Positions 1 to 7,563 of a stretch of 64,000 bases of DNA are shown piece after piece. The stretch's first letter is position 1. Every line of letters starts with the position of its first letter. This DNA is from Sinomonas susongensis (GTDB taxonomy: Bacteria; Actinomycetota; Actinomycetes; Actinomycetales; Micrococcaceae), in the NCBI RefSeq assembly GCF_005877005.1, contig NZ_SSNH01000005.1, positions 124,001 through 188,000 on the forward strand. The letters are read 5' to 3'. A program made the position numbers and the translations under genes. The notes under the pieces were generated by a model. That model did no database searches and was not told the DNA's origin. It worked only from the letters and a program-made list of their open reading frames with translations.

Positions 1-1
1 A

Positions 2-691
2 CCGGAATTCCCGCACGTCGTCGAGAACGAGTACCTCATGTACCGCTTTGCCGCACGCCTGCGGCTGCCGCTGAGCCGGGTCCGGATCGTGCACGATGTC
101 GAGGGGCGCTCGGGACTCCTCGTCGAGCGCTTCGACCGCCCCGTCCTGCTTGGCGGGGGCAACGCCCGCCTCGCGGTCGAGGACGGCTCGCAGCTCCTCG
201 GCCTCTACCCCGCGGACAAGTACAACGTGAGCTACGAGGAGCTCTGCCGCGCGGTCGCGTCGCATTGTGCGGCGCAGCTCCCCGCGCTCCGGAACCTCTC
301 GCTGCAGGCCGCGTTCGCCTGGCTCACCGGCAACGGCGACCTCCACGCGAAGAACGTCTCGGTCGTCCGCGGGCTCATGGCAGCGGGGGAGTGGACGGTC
401 GCGCCCGTCTACGACATCCCCTCCACGGTGCCCTACGGCGACCGGTCGCTCGCCCTTCCGCTGGGAGGCAAGCGCACGGGCATCTCCCGGCGCCACTTCC
501 TCGCATGGGCCGCCGAACTCGGCCTCCCACCACGGGCCGGGGTCGGCGTCGTCGACACAGCGCTGCGGGCGGCGGCGCCGCTCCTCGCGGCCCTCGAGGC
601 GCACGACGGCGGCCCCTCGCCTTTCGGGCCCGCGCTGACCCGCTCGTGGGTCAAGGAGCTGCGCCACAGGCGCCGCCTTCTCGAGGGCTAG
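2..691 (+). CDS. HipA-type serine/threonine kinase, C-terminal part (5' truncated)
   Basis: The frame is open from the window edge, so the N-terminal half lies outside. The visible part matches the C-terminal kinase lobe of HipA, the toxin of HipBA systems, which phosphorylates targets such as GltX. The catalytic loop reads GNGDLHAKN, with the expected Asp and Asn, and is followed by the metal-binding YDIPST segment; both key residues are present. The ATG at position 38 is only an internal Met, because codons before it continue in frame (PEFPHVVENEYL). A HipB antitoxin would be expected upstream and cannot be seen, so whether this is a working toxin-antitoxin pair is unknown. The last codons run into a 20-bp tandem repeat. 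Confidence 0.85.
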   Translation, partial: PEFPHVVENEYLMYRFAARLRLPLSRVRIVHDVEGRSGLLVERFDRPVLLGGGNARLAVEDGSQLLGLYPADKYNVSYEELCRAVASHCAAQLPALRNLSLQAAFAWLTGNGDLHAKNVSVVRGLMAAGEWTVAPVYDIPSTVPYGDRSLALPLGGKRTGISRRHFLAWAAELGLPPRAGVGVVDTALRAAAPLLAALEAHDGGPSPFGPALTRSWVKELRHRRRLLEG

Positions 692-780
692 GCAGGGCGC
701 TTGAGGGGTAGACGCGGCGTTCGAGGGCTGGGCACGGCGTTCGAGGGCTGGGCACGGCGTTCGAGGGCTGGGCACTGTGC
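681..780. repeat. Five tandem copies of a 20-bp unit over the hipA stop codon
   Basis: Units fall exactly at 681-700, 701-720, 721-740, 741-760 and 761-780. Units 3 and 4 are identical (TCGAGGGCTGGGCACGGCGT) and the others differ at a few bases. The hipA stop codon lies inside the first unit, so copies 2-5 are non-coding. It looks like slippage or unequal recombination at a gene end. There is no spacer variation as in a CRISPR. Confidence 0.9.
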
Positions 781-804
781 GGCGCTTCACACACGGTCAC
801 ACAC

Positions 805-835
805 TTGTCCGCTCGAATCCGCGGCCTCCTACACT
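805..835 (+). promoter_or_regulatory. Putative sigma-70-type promoter of metYX
   Basis: TTGTCC (805-810) and TACACT (830-835) are separated by 19 bases. A start about 7 bases after the -10 would fall at about 841-842, which is exactly where the riboswitch P1 stem begins. That agreement is the main support, since the spacer is longer than ideal. Confidence 0.4.
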
Positions 836-840
836 CGCAA

Positions 841-922
841 CAGGTCATGAGTGCCAGCGTCAAACCCCGGTTTGCTGGCCGGCAACCCTCCGCTGCGGTG
901 GGGTGCCCCGGGTGAGGACCTG
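841..922 (+). promoter_or_regulatory. SAM-IV-type riboswitch
   Basis: The sequence from CAGGTCATGAGTGCCAGCGT to GTGCCCCGGGTGAGGACCTG matches my recollection of the actinobacterial SAM-IV aptamer. P1 is formed by CAGGTC (841-846) and GACCTG (917-922), and the conserved core GGCCGGCAACCCTCC is present. S-adenosylmethionine binding represses downstream methionine genes in this class. A following perfect stem CCGGCGG/CCGCCGG (925-941) precedes the AAAGGAG ribosome site at 955-961, suggesting control at translation initiation. No poly-U terminator is visible in the leader. Confidence 0.88.
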
Positions 923-967
923 GTCCGGCGGGAGCCGCCGGTCAAGTGCAGCTCAAAGGAGATTGCT

Positions 968-2347
968 ATGTCCAGCAACCCCGAGTGGTCGTTCGAGACC
1001 CGTCAGATCCATGTCGGCCAGACCCCCGACGCCGAGACCGGCGCCCGGGCGCTGCCGATCTACCAGACGACGTCGTTCGTCTTCCCCAGCGCCGAGAGCG
1101 CGGCCAACCGCTTCGCGCTCGCGGAGCTCGCGCCCATCTACACGCGCATCGGCAACCCCACCCAGGACGCCGTCGAGCAGCGCATCGCAAGCCTCGAGGG
1201 CGGGGTCGGCGCGCTCCTGCTCGCCTCCGGGCAGGCCGCAACGACGTACGCGATCCTCAACGTGGCCGATTCAGGCGATCACGTGGTCGCGAGCGCGAGC
1301 CTCTACGGGGGCACCTACAACCTGCTCAAGCTCACGCTGCGCAAGTTCGGGATCGAGACGACCTTCGTCCAGGACCCCGACAGCCTCGACGAGTGGAGGT
1401 CGGCCGTCCGGCCGAACACCAAGGCGTTCTTCGCGGAGTCGATCTCGAACCCCCGCCAGAACGTCCTGGACCTCGAGGAAGTCGCTGCGGTCGCGCACGA
1501 GGCGGGTGTGCCGTTCATCGTCGACAACACCGTCGCAACCCCGTACCTCCTGCGCCCGCTCGAGCATGGAGCCGATGTCGTGGTGCACTCCGCGACGAAG
1601 TACCTGGGCGGCCACGGAACCGCGATCGCGGGCGTCATCGTCGACGGCGGCACGTTCGACTACTCGAACGAGCCGGACCGGTTCCCCGGCTTCAACACCC
1701 CTGACGAGAGCTACAACGGCCTTGTGTTCGCGCGCGATCTCGGCGTCGACGGGATCCTCGGCGCCAACCTCGCCTACATCCTCAAGGCCCGCGTCCAGCT
1801 GCTCCGCGACCTCGGCTCAGCGGTGGCGCCGTTCAACGCCTTCCTCATCGCCCAGGGGCTCGAGACCCTGAGCCTGCGGGTCGAGCGGCACGTCGAGAAC
1901 GCCGCGAGGGTGGCGCAGTGGCTCGAGGCGCGCGACGACGTGGCTTCGGTGGCGTATGCGGGCCTTGAATCGAGCCCCTGGTACGAGCTGGGGCAGAAGT
2001 ACGCGCCGAAGGGCCAGGGCGCGATCGTGTCGTTCGAACTCGCGAGCAGCGATGTCCCGCCGGCGGAGGCCGGGAAGGCCTTCGTCGACGCCCTCTCGCT
2101 CCATTCGCACGTGGCGAACATCGGCGACGTCCGCTCGCTCGTCATCCACCCGGCGTCGACGACCCACGCGCAGCTCTCCGAGGAGCAGCAGCGCGCGGCA
2201 GGTGTGACCCCCGGGCTCGTGCGCCTCGCCGTCGGCATCGAGAACATCTCGGACATCCTCGCCGACCTGGAGGAGGGCTTCGCGGCCGCCGCTGCCGTCA
2301 ACGCCGAGGGGGCGGTCCGCACACCTGTCGCCGAGCCGGTCGAATGA
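968..2347 (+). CDS. metY: O-acetylhomoserine sulfhydrylase
   Basis: This PLP enzyme of the Cys/Met metabolism family makes homocysteine from O-acetylhomoserine and sulfide. The 459-residue length and the opening [15 protein letters not shown] are typical of MetY. The PLP lysine is K211 in [10 protein letters not shown]. The ATG at 968 is chosen because AAAGGAG lies at 955-961; the frame is open further upstream, but that stretch is the riboswitch. The gene overlaps metX by four bases (ATGA), indicating translational coupling. The preceding SAM-IV element agrees with a methionine-biosynthetic role. A methionine gamma-lyase or other paralogue is less likely given the metX partner. Confidence 0.93.
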   Translation: MSSNPEWSFETRQIHVGQTPDAETGARALPIYQTTSFVFPSAESAANRFALAELAPIYTRIGNPTQDAVEQRIASLEGGVGALLLASGQAATTYAILNVADSGDHVVASASLYGGTYNLLKLTLRKFGIETTFVQDPDSLDEWRSAVRPNTKAFFAESISNPRQNVLDLEEVAAVAHEAGVPFIVDNTVATPYLLRPLEHGADVVVHSATKYLGGHGTAIAGVIVDGGTFDYSNEPDRFPGFNTPDESYNGLVFARDLGVDGILGANLAYILKARVQLLRDLGSAVAPFNAFLIAQGLETLSLRVERHVENAARVAQWLEARDDVASVAYAGLESSPWYELGQKYAPKGQGAIVSFELASSDVPPAEAGKAFVDALSLHSHVANIGDVRSLVIHPASTTHAQLSEEQQRAAGVTPGLVRLAVGIENISDILADLEEGFAAAAAVNAEGAVRTPVAEPVE

Positions 2348-3504
2348 CGGTTGTGGATCGCTCCACGCCAGCCCCTGCTGACGCCCCTGCAGTTGCTCCT
2401 CGCACCGAGGAACCGCTCGACGGCGTACTGCGCACCGTCGCTGTCGGGGCCCTCCAGCTCGAGGCAGGCGGCGCCCTTCCAGAAGTCGAGCTCGCCTACG
2501 AGACATGGGGCACGCTCAACGCGGAGGCCTCCAACGCCGTCCTCATCCAGCACGCGCTCACGGGCGACACCCACGTGGCCGCGGGCCGCGGGCCCGAACC
2601 CGGTTGGTGGGAGGCGCTCGTGGGACCGGGCAAGCCGGTCGACACGGACAGGTACTTCGTCGTCTCGGCCAACATGCTGGGTGGCTGCTACGGGAGCACC
2701 GGCCCGGCGTCGTTCGCTCCCGACGGAAGGCCTTGGGGCTCGCGTTTCCCCTTCGTCACGATGCGCGACTCGGTACGCGCTGAGGCCCGGCTCGCCGACC
2801 GCCTCGGTATCCGCCGCTGGCACGCCGTGGTGGGCGGCTCGATGGGCGGAGCCCGAGCGCTCGAATGGGCGGCGACCTACCCCGACCGGGTGCGGCATTG
2901 CGTCGTGGTCTCGGTCGGTGCCTACAGCACCGCCGAGCAGATCGCACTCGCGCAGGCGCAGGTCCTCGCCATCCGCCAGGACCCGAACTACCGCGACGGC
3001 GACTACTACGGCGGACCGCCCCCGGAGGCGGGCCTCGGCCTTGCCCGGAGGATTGCGCACATCAGCTACCGTTCGGAGGCCGAGCTCGGCTTCCGGTTCG
3101 GGCGCCGCGGCCAGGGGTCCGAGAATCCGTTCCATGCGCCCGACGGAGCGGCCTCGCGCGGTCGGTATCAGGTGGAGAGCTACCTCGATCACCAAGCCGA
3201 GAAGCTCGTGGGGCGGTTCGATGCGAACAGCTATGTGATCTTGACCGAGGCCCTCATGAGCCACGATGTAGGGCGGGGACGGGGAGGCGTCCAGAGCGCA
3301 CTCTCGTCCGCGAGGGCGGAGTTCTTCCTGGCCGCCGTCACCTCGGACCGGCTCTACTTCCCGGAGCAGAGCGAGGAGCTCGCCCGCGCCCTGCCGGGCG
3401 ATGTCCCGGTTCACATGATCGACGCGAAGATCGGCCACGACGGGTTCCTCACGGAAATCGGGCAGCTCGGGACTCAGCTGAGGCGGCGCGTCTTCACTCT
3501 CTGA
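2344..3504 (+). CDS. metX: Homoserine O-acetyltransferase
   Basis: This alpha/beta-hydrolase-fold enzyme activates homoserine with acetyl-CoA and supplies the substrate of the adjacent MetY. The nucleophile elbow GGSMGG places the catalytic Ser at S166; the other triad members by family pattern are D335 in TSDRLYF and H365 in GHDGFL. The 386-residue length is normal for the family. The start ATG overlaps the metY stop. An alanine/proline-rich N-terminal extension of about 20 residues precedes the conserved core. A strong hairpin follows the stop, closing the two-gene operon. A homoserine O-succinyltransferase activity cannot be excluded without the substrate-selecting residues being compared. 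Confidence 0.92.
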   Translation: MTVVDRSTPAPADAPAVAPRTEEPLDGVLRTVAVGALQLEAGGALPEVELAYETWGTLNAEASNAVLIQHALTGDTHVAAGRGPEPGWWEALVGPGKPVDTDRYFVVSANMLGGCYGSTGPASFAPDGRPWGSRFPFVTMRDSVRAEARLADRLGIRRWHAVVGGSMGGARALEWAATYPDRVRHCVVVSVGAYSTAEQIALAQAQVLAIRQDPNYRDGDYYGGPPPEAGLGLARRIAHISYRSEAELGFRFGRRGQGSENPFHAPDGAASRGRYQVESYLDHQAEKLVGRFDANSYVILTEALMSHDVGRGRGGVQSALSSARAEFFLAAVTSDRLYFPEQSEELARALPGDVPVHMIDAKIGHDGFLTEIGQLGTQLRRRVFTL

Positions 3505-3513
3505 CACCTCGGC

Positions 3514-3542
3514 CCTGTGGACTCCCACAGGGAGTCCACAGG
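3514..3542. terminator. Hairpin after metX
   Basis: CCTGTGGACTCCC (3514-3526) and GGGAGTCCACAGG (3530-3542) form a perfect 13-bp stem with a 3-base loop, ten bases after the metX stop. There is no U-tract, so it may act as a processing or 3'-stability element or as a less typical intrinsic terminator. Confidence 0.65.
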
Positions 3543-3627
3543 CGCCACTCCTGGAAGACTCAAGGGGATGCCGCACTCTGGAACTACGGCGCTGCCGCGA
3601 GTACAACCGGAGTCAGGGAGGGCAGTC

Positions 3628-3921
3628 ATGGGCCAGAACATCCGCGAGGCGGGACGACGCCGGGCCCGCGTTGCCGCTGTCGCGGTCGGGGCCTCGAGCG
3701 CGCTGGCGGCCGCCGCCATTGCGGCGGCCGTCTACGCTCCGGCTTCCGCCCAGAACGTGTCGAATACCTCGGGCGGCACATCGGGCAATCTCGGAACCGG
3801 CGGAAGCTCCTCCGGCTCCAATGGAGGCTCCCAGCAGGACCAGCAGCAGTTCCCGCAATTCCAGCAGGGCCTGCAGCCATCACAGGGCGGCGGGGCCTTC
3901 GGCCATTCGTCGGGTTCCTGA
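3628..3921 (+). CDS. Small membrane-anchored or secreted Gly/Ser/Gln-rich protein
   Basis: A 97-residue protein opens with a basic segment (MGQNIREAGRRRARV) followed by a hydrophobic Ala-rich helix (about residues 15-41) ending in YAPASAQ, which reads as a signal peptide or membrane anchor. The rest is a low-complexity Gly/Ser/Asn then Gln/Phe-rich tail. The ATG at 3628 has GGGAGGGC just upstream; a longer reading from 3517 would run over non-conserved sequence. It lies one base before the ApbE-type gene, so it is probably a surface partner or target expressed with it. No flavin-attachment motif (S/T-G-A-T) is visible. Function unknown. Confidence 0.7.
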   Translation: MGQNIREAGRRRARVAAVAVGASSALAAAAIAAAVYAPASAQNVSNTSGGTSGNLGTGGSSSGSNGGSQQDQQQFPQFQQGLQPSQGGGAFGHSSGS

Positions 3922-3922
3922 C

Positions 3923-4819
3923 GTGCCCGCCTCCTCCGACTTCGAGGCCTTCACGTGCGCCTGCCGACTCGCCGTCGCGGATGAGGACGTGCTTGAGCCA
4001 GCCCTCGAATGTCTCCGATCATTCGTCGCCCAAGTGGACGAGGCCTGCAGCCGGTTCCGCCCCGATTCGGAGCTGAGCCGCCTCCAACGGGCTGGCGGGG
4101 GAGTGGCCAGCCCACTCCTCGCTTCGCTCATCCGGACAGCCCTCGACGCGGCCGAGCGCAGCAACGGCGACGTCACGCCGACTCTGGGAAACGAACTCGC
4201 GGACCTCGGCTACGGCCCTCGAGTCGAGGGCGGCATCATCGAGAGGGTGCTGCCCAGCGAGAGCTGGCGAGCGGTGCGGGTCGACGACGACGGCGTGCTC
4301 ACCCTCCCGCCCGGCGTCGCCCTCGATCTGGGAGCCACGGCGAAGGCAGCAGCCGCTGACTCCGCCGCGAGGGAAATCCACGAACGCTGGGGAACGTCCG
4401 TCCTCGTCTCCCTCGGCGGGGACCTTGCAACGGCGGGACCGGATGCGTGGGAGGTCTTCGTACAAGACCTTCCCGGCGATCCATGCACCCAGGTTCGCCT
4501 CGGCGGCGGCTGGGCCATGGCGACGTCGAGCACCCAGAAGAGACGGTGGCGGTCGGGCGCTCTCGAGCTCCACCACATCCTCGACCCGCGCACGTCCCTT
4601 CCCGCCGAGCGGGTCTGGCGGAGCGTGTCCGTAGCGGCCCCCGACTGCGTGAGTGCCAACCTGGCGAGCACGGCCGCGATCGTCAGGGGTGAGCGTGCTC
4701 TGCCTTGGCTCCGTGCGCTCGGCTACCCCTCATGGCTCGTCCGCGAGGATGGCCGCGTCCTCGAGCTCAATGGCTGGCCGGTCGAGCCTCGTCCGCGTGG
4801 GCTTGTCAGCCCCGCATGA
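3923..4819 (+). CDS. apbE: FAD:protein FMN transferase (ApbE family)
   Basis: ApbE-family enzymes move FMN from FAD onto Ser/Thr of extracytoplasmic redox proteins. The 298-residue product carries the family landmarks SRFRPDSELSRL near the N-terminus, a central DLGATAKAAAAD segment matching the conserved D-x-G-x-x-A-K-G-Y/x motif, VSLGGDLATAG, and ILDPRTSLP corresponding to the usual H-I-I-D-P-x-T-G block. The GTG at 3923 follows directly on the stop of the preceding small gene. The K-A-A-A variation in place of the common K-G-Y suggests a divergent actinobacterial subgroup. No flavinylated partner with an FMN-binding domain is seen in this window. The 3' end overlaps the convergent SHOCT gene by 14 bases. 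Confidence 0.82.
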   Translation: MPASSDFEAFTCACRLAVADEDVLEPALECLRSFVAQVDEACSRFRPDSELSRLQRAGGGVASPLLASLIRTALDAAERSNGDVTPTLGNELADLGYGPRVEGGIIERVLPSESWRAVRVDDDGVLTLPPGVALDLGATAKAAAADSAAREIHERWGTSVLVSLGGDLATAGPDAWEVFVQDLPGDPCTQVRLGGGWAMATSSTQKRRWRSGALELHHILDPRTSLPAERVWRSVSVAAPDCVSANLASTAAIVRGERALPWLRALGYPSWLVREDGRVLELNGWPVEPRPRGLVSPA

Positions 4820-5378
4820 CTTCGTTCCGGGCCTTCATGTACTCCTCGAGCGAGATCTTCTGCTCGGTGAACTTCCGGTCCAGCTCGGCCAGCTTCCGCG
4901 CCCGGTAGCCCTGGGGCTCCGAGCTCTCGGGAATGGGCGGCACCTCGGGAACGGTCTGTCCCGGCATGGTCTGTCCCGGCATGGTCTGTCCGGCCATGGA
5001 CTGCTCAGGCATGCCGGCCATGGACTGATCCGGCATGCGCTGGGGAGCGGAGCCCGTGCGGTCAGGCGTGCGAGAAGCATCGGGGATCGTCTGCCCCGGG
5101 AAGCTTCCGGGCGGGATGGGCTGCTGCCACCAGGCACCCTCGCCGGGAGGCGTCCCCGTCGGCTGGCTCTCGGGCGGCTGGCTGCCGGAGGGCTGGCTCG
5201 GGGGTGGCGGCTGCGGCCCGGGGAAACCGCGGGGGTATGGGTTGCCGGGGTATCCGCCATAGCGGTTGTAGCCACGATCGCGCGGGGGGAGCTGCCGGCG
5301 CCGCGGATCTTGGCCCATTCGCCGGATGATGATGGGGATCACCCACCCGAAGACGACGACCAGCCAGAAGAAGCTCAC
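4806..5378 (-). CDS. Membrane-anchored SHOCT-domain protein
   Basis: The 190-residue protein starts with one membrane segment (MSFFWLVVVFGWVIPIII, residues 1-18). A long Arg/Pro/Gly/Gln-rich low-complexity region follows, then a C-terminal SHOCT-type helix pair (KLAELDRKFTEQKISLEEYM). In the DNA the middle contains three or more 15-bp copies encoding M-P-G-Q-T (about 4953-5036 on the plus strand). SHOCT domains are short C-terminal modules often attached to membrane or phospholipase-D-like proteins; the function here is not known. The start ATG is supported by the membrane segment beginning at residue 2. Confidence 0.75.
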   Translation of the reverse strand: MSFFWLVVVFGWVIPIIIRRMGQDPRRRQLPPRDRGYNRYGGYPGNPYPRGFPGPQPPPPSQPSGSQPPESQPTGTPPGEGAWWQQPIPPGSFPGQTIPDASRTPDRTGSAPQRMPDQSMAGMPEQSMAGQTMPGQTMPGQTVPEVPPIPESSEPQGYRARKLAELDRKFTEQKISLEEYMKARNEVMRG

Positions 5379-5387
5379 GTCCGTCTC

Positions 5388-6272
5388 CTACCTTCCACCA
5401 TCATCAGGGTCAGCGAGTGCGCCCTCGATCGCGGCGTCTCCCGATCCCAAGGGTACGCCTACCCCGAAGACGGGGGCCGCCGTCGGGCGCTTCGCCGAGA
5501 TGCCGTCGCCGCTCGACTTGTGGCGGATCCGCCTGATCACCCAGGGGACGAAGTACTCGCGGGCCCACACGAGGTCTTCGCCCCGGGCAGTCCGCCATGA
5601 CCGGCTCGGCAGAGGGGCCGGATCCATTGGGGAGAGCTCGTGCCGGACGTTGAGAGCCTCGAGCGCCATGATGGCGATCGTGTGATGTCCGAGCGGGGAG
5701 AAGTGGAGCCGATCGCTTGCCCACATGCGGGAGTCGGAGAGCTGCCTCAGGCTCCACATGTCGGCGATGATGGCGTCGTGGCGCGCGGCCACTGTCCGGA
5801 GATTCTCGTTGTAGATCGCGACCTTGCCCCTGATGGCGGCCAGTACCGGGGTCGAACCGATGTCGGGCCCATTGAACAGGAGCACAGTGGCACCGCTGTC
5901 GGCGAGGCGGCCGACGGCGGCGTCAAGCTTCACGGCGAGGGCGTCCGGGTCGCTCCCGGGCCGGAGGAGGTCGTTCCCACCGGCCGAGATGGTCACGAGG
6001 TCGGGAACGAGCGCGAGGGCTGGCTCGAGCTGCTCGTCGATGATCTGCTGCAGGAGACGCCCACGGATGGCGAGATTGGCGTAGGCGAAGTCCTCGCTCC
6101 CTCGAGAGAGCTCCTCGGCGAGACGGTCTGCCCAGCCGCGGTGTCCGCCCGGCGAATCCGGACTCGGGTCACCGATGCCCTCCGTGAAGGAATCGCCCAT
6201 GGCGACATAGCGGTGCCACGGGTGGCGCTCGCCCTCGGCGAGCTCTGCTTCGCGTTGGCTGGTCTGGGTCAT
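5388..6272 (-). CDS. SGNH/GDSL-family hydrolase
   Basis: This is a cytoplasmic-looking esterase or lipase of the SGNH superfamily with 294 residues. Block I reads YVAMGDSFTEG with the nucleophile Ser, block III reads SAGGNDLL with the Asn of the oxyanion hole, and the C-terminal block is SDRLHFSPLGH with the catalytic Asp and His. The chosen ATG at 6272 starts MTQTSQREAE; the frame runs further upstream, but that extension covers the tandem repeat at 6296-6335 and has no conserved sequence. No signal peptide is visible. It is divergent from the carboxylesterase gene. The natural substrate cannot be told from sequence. Confidence 0.85.
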   Translation of the reverse strand: MTQTSQREAELAEGERHPWHRYVAMGDSFTEGIGDPSPDSPGGHRGWADRLAEELSRGSEDFAYANLAIRGRLLQQIIDEQLEPALALVPDLVTISAGGNDLLRPGSDPDALAVKLDAAVGRLADSGATVLLFNGPDIGSTPVLAAIRGKVAIYNENLRTVAARHDAIIADMWSLRQLSDSRMWASDRLHFSPLGHHTIAIMALEALNVRHELSPMDPAPLPSRSWRTARGEDLVWAREYFVPWVIRRIRHKSSGDGISAKRPTAAPVFGVGVPLGSGDAAIEGALADPDDGGR

Positions 6273-6295
6273 CTCGCTTTTCGCTCCGCTCCGGT

Positions 6296-6335
6296 TTCCT
6301 CTTTGGTGCAGCGACTTCCTCTTCGGTGCAGCGAC
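6296..6335. repeat. Two tandem 20-bp units upstream of the SGNH hydrolase gene
   Basis: TTCCTCTTTGGTGCAGCGAC (6296-6315) is followed directly by a copy with one mismatch (6316-6335). It lies between two divergent genes. Confidence 0.85.
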
Positions 6336-6442
6336 GTTCCTTCCCTGCATTAAACGCCGCGGATGCCCCGTCTGTGCCCTCGGGCAACAGTTGGTCGGCA
6401 CGCGAATGCTTGACAGTTCAACTATGTGCGAGAATGGTCGGC

Positions 6443-7183
6443 ATGACTGAGGCTCCGAGCGTTTCCCGCTACATCGAAAGCTACCCGGCCCCGTATGCAG
6501 TCTGGAACCGCCCCGAAGAAGAGCGCCCAGAGACCCCGCTCATCGTGCTGCTGCACGGGTACGGCGCGAACGAGGCCGACCTCATGGGCTTGGCTCCGCT
6601 CCTCCCCGAGGAATTCACAGTCGTCTCGCTGCGCGCGCCGCAGGTGCTCGCCCCGGGGGCATACCAGTGGTTCCCGCTCGTCGCGGCCGACGACTTCGGC
6701 CTCGCCCAAGTCGAGGCGGCCAGCGAGTACGCCCTCGGATGGCTCGACGGCCTCCGCGCCGACCATACCTCCGTCACGCTCCTGGGGTTCTCGATGGGCA
6801 TGGCCATGGCGACGACGCTCCTGCGGCGCCGCCCTGATGAATTCGCAGCCGTCGTGGGCCTCTCGGGGTTCGCGATCGACCCCTCGCTGAACGGCGGCTC
6901 GGGGCAGGACGGCTCGGGGCAGGACGGCTCGGGGCAGGACGCCTCGGGTGCGTGGGCGTACGTGCGCGACGAGGAATTGGACGGCGCAGTGCCGTTCTTC
7001 TGGGGTCGCGACCAGGCGGACCCGGTCATCACGCCGGACAAGGTCGCCTACACCCACGAGTGGCTCCGGGACCACGTCGACGTCACGAAGGTCGTCTACG
7101 AGGGGATCCGCCACAGCATCAGCGTCCCCGAGATGGGCCACGTCGCCGAGTTTTTGAGGCTCAAAGTGCTTGAGAGGGTCTGA
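6443..7183 (+). CDS. Phospholipase/carboxylesterase-type alpha/beta hydrolase
   Basis: The protein matches the YpfH/EstB-type phospholipase-carboxylesterase family of small serine esterases. The nucleophile is in GFSMGMAM, the acid Asp is in WGRDQADPVI and the catalytic His is probably in YEGIRHSI, where the family usually shows G-x-x-H-S-I. LLHGYGANEADL supplies the oxyanion region. An unusual insert encodes G-S-G-Q-D three times (15-bp repeat, 6894-6938) between the core and the acid-residue strand. ATG codons at 6434 and 6443 are both possible; neither has a clear Shine-Dalgarno sequence. The shorter start gives 246 residues. Confidence 0.82.
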   Translation: MTEAPSVSRYIESYPAPYAVWNRPEEERPETPLIVLLHGYGANEADLMGLAPLLPEEFTVVSLRAPQVLAPGAYQWFPLVAADDFGLAQVEAASEYALGWLDGLRADHTSVTLLGFSMGMAMATTLLRRRPDEFAAVVGLSGFAIDPSLNGGSGQDGSGQDGSGQDASGAWAYVRDEELDGAVPFFWGRDQADPVITPDKVAYTHEWLRDHVDVTKVVYEGIRHSISVPEMGHVAEFLRLKVLERV

Positions 7184-7247
7184 TGAGGGCTGCGGCTTCC
7201 GAGGGCTGCGGCTTCCGAGGGCTGCGGCTTCTGAGGGCTGCGGCTTC
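7184..7247. repeat. Four tandem 16-bp units directly after a stop codon
   Basis: Units TGAGGGCTGCGGCTTC/CGAGGGCTGCGGCTTC lie at 7184-7199, 7200-7215, 7216-7231 and 7232-7247 and differ only at their first base. The array starts one base after the carboxylesterase TGA and ends 15 bases before the convergent S4 gene. Its core GAGGGCTG also occurs in the array at 681-780. Confidence 0.9.
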
Positions 7248-7261
7248 CGGTGCTGTGGTCC

Positions 7262-7477
7262 TCAGGCCAGCGCGACGAGTCGGACCTTCTCGCCGTTGAC
7301 CTCGACGACGTCGCCCGCCGCGAGCTGGCGACCGCGGCGCTCCTCGATATCGCCGTTGACCTTGACGAGGCCGTTGCGGATGAGGTCGGCCGCCTCGACT
7401 CCGTCTTCGACGAGCGAGGCCAGCTTCAGGAGCTGCCCCAGGCGGATGGTGCCTTCACGGATCTCGACCTCATGCAT
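7262..7477 (-). CDS. Small S4-domain RNA-binding protein (YbcJ-like)
   Basis: The 71-residue product is essentially one S4 domain. IRLGQLLKLASLVEDGVEAA is followed by LIRNGLVKVNGDIEERRGRQ, the usual alpha-L RNA-binding pattern. Proteins of this size are related to E. coli YbcJ and Hsp15-like S4 proteins, and bind RNA through the S4 fold; the RNA partner is unknown. The start at 7477 (MHEVEIREG) is preferred because the upstream extension is not conserved in character. It is divergent from glyS with an 86-base gap and convergent with the carboxylesterase. Confidence 0.82.
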   Translation of the reverse strand: MHEVEIREGTIRLGQLLKLASLVEDGVEAADLIRNGLVKVNGDIEERRGRQLAAGDVVEVNGEKVRLVALA

Positions 7478-7563
7478 GGCACTCACTTTAACCGCCGGTA
7501 GGCTTGACCGGAGGACATCACCGGACCGCACCCAGCGGCCCTGATCAGTATGGAGGACATCTC

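Noticed and set aside
2-691. Complete HipBA toxin-antitoxin system
   Set aside because: The HipA start and any HipB lie outside the window, so the system cannot be claimed.
681-780. CRISPR array
   Set aside because: Units are contiguous 20-bp copies without unique spacers, and no cas genes are present.
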